Source: Streptococcus pyogenes (lineage in GTDB: Bacteria; Bacillota; Bacilli; Lactobacillales; Streptococcaceae). Taken from it: 64,000 bases of DNA. This document shows positions 16,942-24,645 of this stretch, piece by piece (positions within the stretch are counted from its first letter, which is position 1; every line of letters begins with the position of its first letter). The DNA lies in NCBI RefSeq assembly GCF_002055535.1, contig NZ_LN831034.1, positions 434,001 to 498,000 on the forward strand, in the 5' to 3' direction. The notes under the pieces are model-generated. The model did no database searches. It was not told the DNA's origin and saw nothing but the letters and a program-made list of their open reading frames with translations. Made by a program: the position numbers and the translations under genes.

Positions 16942-17789
16942 CAACATCGTCAATCACAAGTCCTATGGGGTTGGGGAGTGATTCGCTACCTGTAAAAATT
17001 TCCTTATTTGATGTTGATACCTATCTTGCAGATTCGATGCAGTTTCACTTAGAGTATATACTTAGACTTTTTCCAAAGTCAGGAGTTCATTACTTAATGC
17101 CTACTTTTAGAGGAGAAGCAGTAGATCATCGACATTTATCGCAATTTTATCATAGTGAGTGTGAGATAGAGGGAGATTTACACTATGTGATGAATTTAGT
17201 GGATAGATATATTAAGTTTCTGGTTAGTGAAATTCTTAGAGAGTGTCGAGATAGTATTTTTGCTATAACAAAAGATGTAAGTCATTTGGAAAGTTTTATT
17301 GATCGAAAGATACCAATTATTACGTTTGAAGAGGCTTGTACTATATTGGAAAATGAAATAGATTCATTGGAATATAATGATGAACATCATTTTTATGTGT
17401 TAACAGATGTTGGGGAAAAGAAATTAATGGAACATTTTGAGGGAGTAGTTTGGGTAAAAAATTATCCCTGTAAAAGTGTCCTTTTTTATCAAAGGTTCTC
17501 AACAGATCATCTATTTGCCTATAATGCAGATTTGTTGTTAGGAATAGGCGAAACTGTAGGTTGTGGAGAAAGATGCGAAACATATGAAGAAGTTGTAGAA
17601 AATATGAATTATTTACAAGTAGATGCTTCTGAATATAGTTGGTATTTAGAAATGAAAAAAACAAGACCTATGAAATCTTCAGGATTTGGTTTAGGAGTAG
17701 AGCGTTTAATAGCGTGGATATTGAAGTGCGATGATGTTCGAAAAGTTCAATTAATCAGTAGAGAAAATGGGATTGATTATTTACCATAA
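16908..17789 (+). CDS. AsnRS/asparagine synthetase-like class II enzyme, 5' end damaged
   Basis: A class II aminoacyl-tRNA synthetase core without an anticodon-binding domain. STVHLPITTSSITSPMGLGS, SMQFHLEYILR, motif 2 (FRGEAVDHRHLSQFYHSECE), LLLGIGETVGCGERC and motif 3 (GFGLGVERLIAWIL) are visible. It most resembles AsnRS paralogues that activate aspartate, such as archaeal asparagine synthetase. The frame opens at 16908 after a stop. ATG 16965 falls inside conserved sequence, so 25-30 residues are missing or the true start is frameshifted against the Fic fragment (MKKF at 16910). Next gene follows after 13 nt. Likely reaction: amino-acid adenylation, probably Asp or Asn; inferred. Confidence 0.72.
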   Translation, partial: NEEISTVHLPITTSSITSPMGLGSDSLPVKISLFDVDTYLADSMQFHLEYILRLFPKSGVHYLMPTFRGEAVDHRHLSQFYHSECEIEGDLHYVMNLVDRYIKFLVSEILRECRDSIFAITKDVSHLESFIDRKIPIITFEEACTILENEIDSLEYNDEHHFYVLTDVGEKKLMEHFEGVVWVKNYPCKSVLFYQRFSTDHLFAYNADLLLGIGETVGCGERCETYEEVVENMNYLQVDASEYSWYLEMKKTRPMKSSGFGLGVERLIAWILKCDDVRKVQLISRENGIDYLP

Positions 17790-17802
17790 AGGAGGAAGAA
17801 AA

Positions 17803-19050
17803 ATGAAAAAGAATATTTTAATTGTAGGTGGAGGTCCAGAGATAACTATATGTTATGATTTAATTAACAATAGTACGGAGTATAATTTCTTTTCAGTATC
17901 AGAAATTCCTACGATGTATCCAGAGTTGTTTGTAGAAACAATTGAAACCAGCTTTAGAAATTTTGGAAAGACGATTGAACAAATTAAAGAGCTCAAATAT
18001 TCTATTGATGCTGTTGCTTGTTGGGATGAAGCTTTAACGCATATAGCTGATGATATTTCAAAAGAATTAGGATTGAACCCTATTTCATCGCTAGATTCTC
18101 AATCATTCAGGTTTAAAGATCGAATGAGAATGGTATGTGAAGCTGGTGGACTAAAAATGCCCAAATATAAAATTATCAATCAATTTTCAGATACAAATAA
18201 AATAATCAATTGGAAATATCCATTAATAGTGAAACCAACCTCTTTTTTAGCAAGTATAGGAGTGAAAAAAGTTTATAATTTTTCAGAATTACAACAAGCA
18301 GTTTCTCAAATGCTTAATGTAAAATTTCCGGTTTACATAGCTTCAGGGGTATATGAATTGGGGGAATTATATAATTTAGAACCTAGAGTTTTGGTGGAAG
18401 AGTTTATTGATGGAGAAGAATATAGCTTAGAGAGCGTGGTAAGAAATGGAATCTATACACCTCTAGGGATAACTAAAAAAATAGTGGATGAAAAATTATT
18501 TATGGATGAAATAGGCCATATTTTCCCTTCAAATTTAAACAAAGAAGAAAAAAGTAGAGTATATTCTTGGGCAGAAAAATTACATCAAATTTTGCAATTA
18601 AATCATATTACGACTCATACAGAATTTAGAATTGGAAGAAATGGAGATATTATTTTAATAGAAATTGGAGCAAGAATCGGTGGAGATTGTATTCCAAACT
18701 TAATGAAAAACAGCTTTATAGTCAAGGGATTTGATTTTTATAATACTTATTTAAAAGCTAGACTAGGTTTACAAGAAGAGTTAAATACAGACACTAATAA
18801 GTTTTCAGGAATTGTATTTTTCAGACTCAATCCAGAGAATTACGGAAAAATATTTAATGGAGTGAGTTACGATGCACCTAAAACTTCACTAATATTTGAA
18901 GAAAAGATATATAAAAAGGAAGGAACTGTATTGCCAAATCCGATTAATTGGAGTAATGAGAGAGTAGGATATGTCTGTTTGGAAAACAAGGAATACGCTG
19001 TGCTAGAAAAGGAGATGAAAGAAATATTAAAATCATTGTCAATAGAGTAA
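17803..19050 (+). CDS. ATP-grasp carboxylate-amine ligase
   Basis: 415 aa. An N-terminal Rossmann-like part (ILIVGGGPEITICYDLI) is followed by the ATP-grasp fold: FKDRMRMVCEAGGLKMPKY, YPLIVKPTSFLASIGVKK with the ATP lysine, VEEFIDGEEYSLE, and metal ligands in ILIEIGARIGGDCIP. Relatives join a carboxylate to an amine through an acylphosphate, as in L-amino-acid ligases. The start is ATG 17803 after AAAGGAGG; an earlier ATG at 17767 lies in the upstream gene. It sits between the AsnRS-like and the S66 peptidase genes, suggesting a small amide or dipeptide product. Confidence 0.85.
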   Translation: MKKNILIVGGGPEITICYDLINNSTEYNFFSVSEIPTMYPELFVETIETSFRNFGKTIEQIKELKYSIDAVACWDEALTHIADDISKELGLNPISSLDSQSFRFKDRMRMVCEAGGLKMPKYKIINQFSDTNKIINWKYPLIVKPTSFLASIGVKKVYNFSELQQAVSQMLNVKFPVYIASGVYELGELYNLEPRVLVEEFIDGEEYSLESVVRNGIYTPLGITKKIVDEKLFMDEIGHIFPSNLNKEEKSRVYSWAEKLHQILQLNHITTHTEFRIGRNGDIILIEIGARIGGDCIPNLMKNSFIVKGFDFYNTYLKARLGLQEELNTDTNKFSGIVFFRLNPENYGKIFNGVSYDAPKTSLIFEEKIYKKEGTVLPNPINWSNERVGYVCLENKEYAVLEKEMKEILKSLSIE

Positions 19051-19994
19051 ATAGTGAAAGAAACATCAAATCTATAGGTATTTGTTCACCCTCCTATCCG
19101 GGGACATTTCATTATCAGAAACGATATAAGAGAGGAGTAGAATTTTTACAAAATAAAGGATTTACTATAGTAGAGGGAAATTTAACAGGAAAAGAAGGTT
19201 ATAGAGGGGAAATTTCAGGAGGAGTTCAAGACAGAGCTGAAGAATTAAATCAACTTATTCCGCGTGTGGATGTCATCATGACTTCCATAGGTGGCTACAA
19301 TTCTAATTCTGTATTAAAGTATATAGACTACGATCTATTTAAACAGAAATCTCCTATCTTTATTGGATATTCTGACACAACAGCTCTTGCTTTAGCCTTA
19401 TATAAAAAGACTGGATGTATAACTTACCTGTCTCAGAGCGTTATCTCTAATTTTGGAGAGTTTGAACCGTTTAATGAATTAAATTATTTCTATTTTGACT
19501 TCATGCTTCAGAGTAAGTGCGAAACCTTAATGGTACAAATACCAGATGTTTGGACGGATGAGTGGATAAATTGGGAAACCTATGAAAGAACCAAAAAAAC
19601 AAATAAAAATGAGTGGATTATTTTTAACAAAGGTGAATTTAATGGTACTTTGATCGGAGGAAATCTCGATACCATTGTAGGAATAATAGGAACTGAGTAT
19701 ATGCCAAAAATAACAGAGGATACCATACTCTTGTTAGAAGATGTATATACGGATCTAGGAAGACTATATAGGAATTTCACAACGCTTGCCTTACATGGTA
19801 TTTTTGATAAAATAGGAGGACTTATTATTTCAAAATTTGAAACAATAGGGGAAAATAGCGATGTTATTAATGATATCATTAATGAATTTGTAGGGCATAG
19901 AAAGATTCCTATTTTATTGAATTTTGATTGTGGTCATACCCATCCTAGCTGTTTAATGCCTATTGGTGGTAAAATTACGTTGAGTTTAAGCTAA
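19026..19994 (+). CDS. S66 peptidase (MccF/LD-carboxypeptidase-like), irregular start
   Basis: The frame is open from 18960 and homology begins at SIGICSPSYPGTFHYQKRY near 19071, far upstream of the first standard start (GTG 19266). No ATG, GTG or TTG is in frame before it. ATT 19026, 11 nt after AAGGAG, is the best candidate, giving about 322 aa. Catalytic features: serine in IFIGYSDTTAL, Glu in ILLLEDVYTDLG and His in NFDCGHTHPSCLMPIGG, the S66 triad. MccF of this family cuts aspartyl-adenylate compounds to give self-immunity; LdcA trims peptidoglycan. The AsnRS-like neighbour favours an MccF-like role. It overlaps the ATP-grasp gene by 25 nt. Confidence 0.75.
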   Translation: MKIIVNRVNSERNIKSIGICSPSYPGTFHYQKRYKRGVEFLQNKGFTIVEGNLTGKEGYRGEISGGVQDRAEELNQLIPRVDVIMTSIGGYNSNSVLKYIDYDLFKQKSPIFIGYSDTTALALALYKKTGCITYLSQSVISNFGEFEPFNELNYFYFDFMLQSKCETLMVQIPDVWTDEWINWETYERTKKTNKNEWIIFNKGEFNGTLIGGNLDTIVGIIGTEYMPKITEDTILLLEDVYTDLGRLYRNFTTLALHGIFDKIGGLIISKFETIGENSDVINDIINEFVGHRKIPILLNFDCGHTHPSCLMPIGGKITLSLS

Positions 19995-20006
19995 AAGAGG
20001 TGGTAT

Positions 20007-21226
20007 ATGAACAATAGAGAAAGTAAATTAACGGGTTTCTATGATGTTTTTGAGGAAGAAGTAGAAAAAATAAATCATATTCATAATGTTTTTGTAGAGG
20101 AGTCAGAAAAATTTGGCTTTCAACAGATGAAGATTGCTATGGTAGAGCATAGAAAAAAATACTTAGATGCAACCGATGTTCATTATACAAAATACAAAAA
20201 TATTTGAAGTTCATAGAGTAAAAGAAGAGTCAGTATACGCCCTCCAATCAGATTTGGCACTTAGTATGTCGCCGTTGTATAGCTAACTTACCACAACAAA
20301 TACCTGTAAAGTGGATTCAAGACAGAGTGTTATTTAGAGATAGAATTCCTACATATAAAGGTTATAGAAGACAATTTAATCAAATATTATTAGGTGCATG
20401 GGGAATAGAATCAGCTTATGTGGATGCAGAAATAATAGTTGCAACTTGGCGAGGCTTGCAACGATTTAAAGGAATTAAAGTAGAATTTATTCAACTGTCT
20501 AACAAAAATATATTTGATGTTTTGGAGAAAGATTTATCTAAAAAGTTAAGATTTGAAGATATTTCAATTGAAGCAATATTGGGTAAATATTTGTGTAATA
20601 ATGACATAGAAATCATAAAATGTCTTTATGAAAAAGATAAAATAAATATGGAACTCTTAATTAGTCTTATTTCAAAAATAAGTAACAAACTGGTGAAACA
20701 GGAATTTATAAAAGTTTTAGTCTTGTATGAGTATGTAAAAAACTTTTTACCAGTAGATTGCATTTACTTTTCATTATCTAATTTATATGGAACAGGACAT
20801 TATTCAAGTATGAACTATAAAATCTTCATACGAACTAAGTCAGGTGACATATTTGATATTGCTGATGGTGGTAGAATTGATGATATGGTTTCTAAATTTA
20901 ATAAAGTAAACGTATTAGGAGTTTGCATGGGAATAGGAACCACTGTTTTATCACAAGAGATTGAGTATGAAATTGAAGATAGAATAATGATATTAGTTGA
21001 AAAAATAGATGTGAAAATCTATAAGAATTGTCTTGAATTAGCAAATAAATTAAGTGGGTATCATTGTTCCGTTTTTGAGTTTCCTTATAAAAAAATCAAA
21101 AAGTTTTTTAAACATGAATTATATTCGAGACATCATTATATTATTGTTCGATTAGATGGAAGTATGGAATACAGATTTTCATCTGTAGCTTTAAAAAATA
21201 AAATTAAAAGCATACTTGATAGTTGA
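20007..21226 (+). pseudogene. HisRS/HisZ-like class II synthetase paralogue, two frameshifts
   Basis: ATG 20007 (RBS AGAGGTGG) encodes a HisRS-like N-terminus (GFYDVFEEEVEKINHI, FGFQQMKIAMVEHRK). The frame stops at 20207, but the next frame continues KIFEVHRVKEESVYALQSDL, and a third from about 20272 gives IANLPQQIPVKWIQDRVLFR and YKGYRRQFNQILLGAWG. The rest, to 21226, has GTGHYSSMNYKIFIR, IFDIADGGRIDDMV and LGVCMGIGTTVL, the second half of a HisRS core. No C-terminal anticodon domain. Two indels, near 20190 and 20270, break it. Alternative name: ATP phosphoribosyltransferase regulatory subunit-like. It may have been the second amino-acid-activating enzyme of the island. Confidence 0.7.
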
Positions 21227-21352
21227 TGTATACTGTCATTTAGAATAATAATCACATATTGTTGTCAACGAAACCCACCATAGTCTATAATGAAAGCCTA
21301 GTAGGGATGAGCTATATACCAACTATCTATCAATCCAGACGTCTCTACTAAA

Positions 21353-21394
21353 AAATACTCCGTCTTCTATGAAACTAGAAACGGAGTATTTCTG
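21353..21394 (+). terminator. Terminator after the aaRS-like island genes
   Basis: AATACTCCGT (21354-21363) pairs with ACGGAGTATT (21381-21390), followed by TTTCTG. A smaller hairpin (GGATGTT/AACATCC, about 21437-21459) comes later. The rest of 21227-21543 holds no gene I can recognise. Confidence 0.65.
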
Positions 21395-21596
21395 TTTGTC
21401 TATACCACTAAATGAACAGTTATATAGAAAGGTGATTGGATGTTTGGAATAAACATCCTGAAAAAAATTTGAGACCTTCTTATATCCTAAACTAGAACGA
21501 ATGTCTAGTGAAATAAAAAAAGCGACACCATTAGGATGTATTTTGGACTAATGTCAAATAAGTAGACAGAAAACCGTGTTATTTTATTACGTTAAA

Positions 21597-22392
21597 CTAA
21601 TTTTCTTCTTTCTGATTAGGGGTTAGTCCTAGATTAGCCGTATGTGGGTTGTAATTGTTATAAAAATTCTCAATGTATTCAAAGCAGTCTAATTGAACCT
21701 GTTTGATACTTTTTTTGGTTGATTTGTCTATGCTTTAAATACTTGAAAAATGCTTCAGTTACGGCATTATCATAAGGATATCCAGGTTTAGAAAAAGAAT
21801 GCATGATAGTGTTGTCATCAATTATTTTTCTCAATTCCCTGGCCTTAAATTGTGACCCTTGGTCGGAATGAAAGAGAAGTGTTCCTTCAATCTTTCTTTT
21901 ATTAAGAGCTAATTCTAGAGTGTCACATGCTAACTTTGCATCCATACGGTGACTCAGTTTCCAAGCAATACATTTTCTAGAATAGAGATCAAGTATTGCG
22001 CAGAGATAGACATATTTCTTATATCCAATAGAAATATAGGTGAAGTCAGTAGACCATACTTGATTAGGTTTGTCAGGATTAAATTTCTGGTTGAGTAAGT
22101 TTTGAGGATACGTTTTTTGAGTCCTTTTAAGAGCTGTTTTTGGCTTAACGGTAGCCATTTTAGGGAGCGCCATATTCTTCATTAGACGGTAAATTCTTCC
22201 TTCAGAGATTTTTGTGTCGTAGTCTCTTTGAAGAATGACTTTGATAGACTTCACACCAAGTCTTTTGTTTGCTTTGGTATAAATCTCAAGTATTTGTTTT
22301 CTATAAATTTGATTATCCAATTCTCTTTTTGAGGGCTTATGTTTTAGAAATTTATAGTAAGTGGAGCGATTGACACGTAAAACACGATACAA
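21597..22392 (-). pseudogene. IS3 transposase OrfB, frameshifted near the C-terminus
   Basis: DDE-type integrase core. RLMKNMALPKMATVKPK, then VWSTDFTYISIG (first Asp), LLFHSDQGSQFKA (second Asp) and KPGYPYDNAVTEAFFKYLK (Glu) are all present. The frame ends early at 21679, because an A7 run (T7 at 21710-21716 on the plus strand) has lost or gained a base. The next frame continues SIKQVQLDCFEYIENFY to ENYNPHT-like sequence and a stop at 21597. An OrfAB fusion could be made by -1 slippage at the A-run near 22473-22479. Confidence 0.82.
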
Positions 22393-22439
22393 GGTTGTTG
22401 TGACGTGTTCAAAGCGTAACCGATAAACAGCGAGGAGTC

Positions 22440-22715
22440 TTACTTTAAGTTTTGCATGAATATGGCACTTGCTTTTTTTAGGATAAGGTTCTCCTCTTCA
22501 AGCTGCGCATTACGTTTTTGTAGCTCTTGTATTTGCTTGGCAGTAAGTACAGAATTATCTTCGAGTTTGACTTGGGAATACTGTTTGATCCATTTTGCAA
22601 GCGCAGAAGCGGATACCCCATAGTCTTTACAGAGTTCAGACCGAGTTTTTCCAGTTTGATAAAGGTTAACAAGAGATTGTTTGAATTCTTCATCATAGCG
22701 TTTAACTGTTGACAT
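22440..22715 (-). CDS. IS3 transposase OrfA
   Basis: 91 aa from ATG 22715 (MSTVKRYDEEFKQSLVNLY), helix-turn-helix of the IS3 type (SELCKDYGVSASALAKWIKQ) and a leucine-zipper-like tail (IQELQKRNAQLEEENLILKK). The A-rich slippery run at the LKK codons (plus-strand T7, 22473-22479) lets ribosomes shift -1 into OrfB, the known way this family makes full transposase. Reads intact. Confidence 0.88.
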   Translation of the reverse strand: MSTVKRYDEEFKQSLVNLYQTGKTRSELCKDYGVSASALAKWIKQYSQVKLEDNSVLTAKQIQELQKRNAQLEEENLILKKASAIFMQNLK

Positions 22716-22894
22716 AGGCTGTCCTTTCGTTTTTGTGTCTTTTAAAACAGATTGTAACACACAAAGTTTTGTCTACTTTTATAGTATACATCCAGTGGTC
22801 ATTTATAAAAATAAAAAAAGTAGCAGTTCACTTCAAAAACGGTCAGGTTATCGAAATATAATCTGGCTGTTTTTTACGAATGGAATGAAAGCTG

Positions 22895-22922
22895 CTTTTT
22901 ATGATATAATAAGAAAAATTGA
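22895..22922 (+). promoter_or_regulatory. Candidate promoter of the phosphatase-ftsY operon
   Basis: TATGATATAATAAG contains a good -10 (TATAAT, about 22903-22908), some 110 bp before ATG 23020. This stretch lies inside the island, so the inserted DNA may have replaced the native promoter. The copy at 16230-16240 (GTGGTATAATG) would be the other version. The rest of 22795-23014 holds no gene. Confidence 0.45.
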
Positions 22923-23014
22923 ACAGAATGCAGAAATGATGGGGCTTATTTAAATCGTTAAAAAGTGCACACCCTAAATGGCGTTTGCACCCCCCTAGAG
23001 TAAAAAAAGGAGAC

Positions 23015-23042
23015 ATTGTATGATAAAACTAATAGCAACAGA
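23015..23042 (+). repeat. Right copy of the 28-bp direct repeat (candidate attR)
   Basis: Spans the five bases before ATG 23020 and the first codons of the phosphatase gene, identical to 16319-16346. The gene stays intact on this side, which is how site-specific integration into a 5' gene end normally leaves its target. Confidence 0.75.
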
Positions 23043-23817
23043 TATGGATGGTACTTTCCTAGCTGAAGATGGTACTTATAATCAAGAGCAACTAGCTGCG
23101 CTCTTGCCAAAGTTAGCCGAAAAAGGCATTTTATTTGCGGTTTCGAGTGGCCGCTCGCTCTTAGCCATTGATCAGCTCTTTGAGCCCTTTTTGGATCAGA
23201 TTGCTGTTATTGCAGAAAATGGTTCCGTGGTTCAATACCGTGGTGAGATTCTATTTGCAGATATGATGACCAAAGAGCAGTATACCGAAGTTGCAAAAAA
23301 GATTTTAGCCAATCCTCACTATGTAGAAACAGGTATGGTTTTTTCTGGGCAAAAGGCAGCCTATATTTTAAAAGGCGCATCAGAAGAGTACATTCAAAAA
23401 ACAAAACATTACTATGCTAATGTTAAGGTTATTAATGGTTTTGAAGATATGGAGAATGACGCCATTTTTAAAGTTTCTACCAACTTCACAGGCCATACCG
23501 TCTTAGAAGGAAGCGATTGGTTGAATCAAGCCCTCCCTTATGCCACTGCAGTGACCACCGGCTTTGATTCCATTGATATTATCTTAAAAGAGGTGAATAA
23601 GGGCTTTGGTATGGAGCATCTTTGTCAAGCCTTGGGCATTAAGAAAGCAGAAACGATTGCTTTTGGGGATAATTTTAATGATTACCAGATGTTGGAGTTT
23701 GCTGGTAGGGCTATTGCTACGGAAAATGCAAGACCTGAAATCAAAGTGATTTCAGACCAAGTCATTGGCCACTGTAATGACGGAGCAGTACTAACGTATT
23801 TAAAAGGACTAGTGTAA
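23020..23817 (+). CDS. Cof-type HAD phosphatase
   Basis: 265 aa, HAD superfamily IIB. Motif I is IATDMDGTFL at residue 5 (nucleophile Asp), motif II AVSSGRS, motif III in LKEVNKGFGMEHLC (Lys), and motif IV AFGDNFNDYQML. Such cytoplasmic enzymes hydrolyse sugar phosphates, FMN or pyridoxal phosphate. RBS AAAAGGAG precedes ATG. It begins inside the direct repeat and is followed 3 nt later by a second member of the family and then ftsY, apparently one operon. Confidence 0.9.
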   Translation: MIKLIATDMDGTFLAEDGTYNQEQLAALLPKLAEKGILFAVSSGRSLLAIDQLFEPFLDQIAVIAENGSVVQYRGEILFADMMTKEQYTEVAKKILANPHYVETGMVFSGQKAAYILKGASEEYIQKTKHYYANVKVINGFEDMENDAIFKVSTNFTGHTVLEGSDWLNQALPYATAVTTGFDSIDIILKEVNKGFGMEHLCQALGIKKAETIAFGDNFNDYQMLEFAGRAIATENARPEIKVISDQVIGHCNDGAVLTYLKGLV

Positions 23818-23820
23818 CTC

Positions 23821-24645
23821 ATGAATATTAGAATTTTGGCGCTTGATTTAGACGGTACCCTCTACAACACTGAAAAAATTGTCACAGATGCCAATAAAAA
23901 AGCCTTAGCAGCGGCTAGAGAAAAAGGGGTTAAGGTGGTTATTACCACAGGTCGCCCTCTAAAGGCCATCGGTAACTTGCTAGAAGAGTTGGACTTGCTT
24001 GACCACGATGACTACAGTATTACCTTTAATGGGGGGTTGGTTCAGCGAAATACAGGGGAGGTTTTGGATAAGAGTTCTCTCAGTTTTGACCAGGTTTGCC
24101 AGATTCAGCAAGCTTTAGAGGCGGTTGGCTTACCAACAGATATTATCAGTGGTGGGGATGTGTATAGCATTCCAAGTAAGGACGGTAGGCATTCGCAGTA
24201 CCATCTAGCTAACCCACTGTTGACCTTTATTGAGGTGACATCTGTAGCGGAACTACCAAAAGACATTACCTATAACAAAATTGTGACAGTCACCGATCCA
24301 GACTTTTTGGATCAGCAGATTATAAAGCTATCCCCAAGCTTATTTGAGGATTTTGAAGCCTTTAAATCACGAGATATTATTTTTGAAATCATGCCAAAAG
24401 GCATTGATAAAGCTTTTGGATTAAACTTGCTTTGTCAGCACCTTGGCCTTGACGCTAGACATGTCATGGCTATGGGAGACGAAGCTAACGACTTTGCGAT
24501 GTTAGAATGGGCAGGACTTGGAGTAGCTATGGCTAATGGTGTTTCAGGAGCTAAAGCCGATGCCGATGCCGTGACCACCTTGACCAATGATGAGTCTGGA
24601 GTTGCAGAAGCTGTGAAGACATTTATTTTAGAAGAGGAGAGTTAA
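23821..24645 (+). CDS. Cof-type HAD phosphatase, second copy
   Basis: 274 aa. Motif I ILALDLDGTLYN, motif II VITTGRPLKAI, motif III KGIDKAFGLNLLC and motif IV AMGDEANDFAML. It is clearly distinct from the upstream paralogue. The stop (TAA) overlaps the start of ftsY by one base, so it is translationally coupled to a protein-targeting gene. The link is positional. Substrate unknown. Confidence 0.9.
   Translation: MNIRILALDLDGTLYNTEKIVTDANKKALAAAREKGVKVVITTGRPLKAIGNLLEELDLLDHDDYSITFNGGLVQRNTGEVLDKSSLSFDQVCQIQQALEAVGLPTDIISGGDVYSIPSKDGRHSQYHLANPLLTFIEVTSVAELPKDITYNKIVTVTDPDFLDQQIIKLSPSLFEDFEAFKSRDIIFEIMPKGIDKAFGLNLLCQHLGLDARHVMAMGDEANDFAMLEWAGLGVAMANGVSGAKADADAVTTLTNDESGVAEAVKTFILEEES

Larger units (their letters stand above)
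21544..22794 (-). mobile_element. IS3-family insertion sequence
   Basis: About 1.25 kb, bounded by imperfect inverted repeats: both ends start TGGA, and AAGTAGACA is shared further in. It contains the two overlapping frames typical of the IS3/IS150 type. The 3-bp flanks (TTT left, GTG right) do not match, so target-site duplication is not visible and the element may be old or rearranged. It lies at the 3' side of the aaRS-like island, inside the 28-bp repeat boundary. Confidence 0.85.

Noticed and set aside
22735..22953. 72-aa frame across the right end of the IS
   Set aside because: Half lies in the IS inverted repeat and leader; no ribosome-binding site or family likeness.
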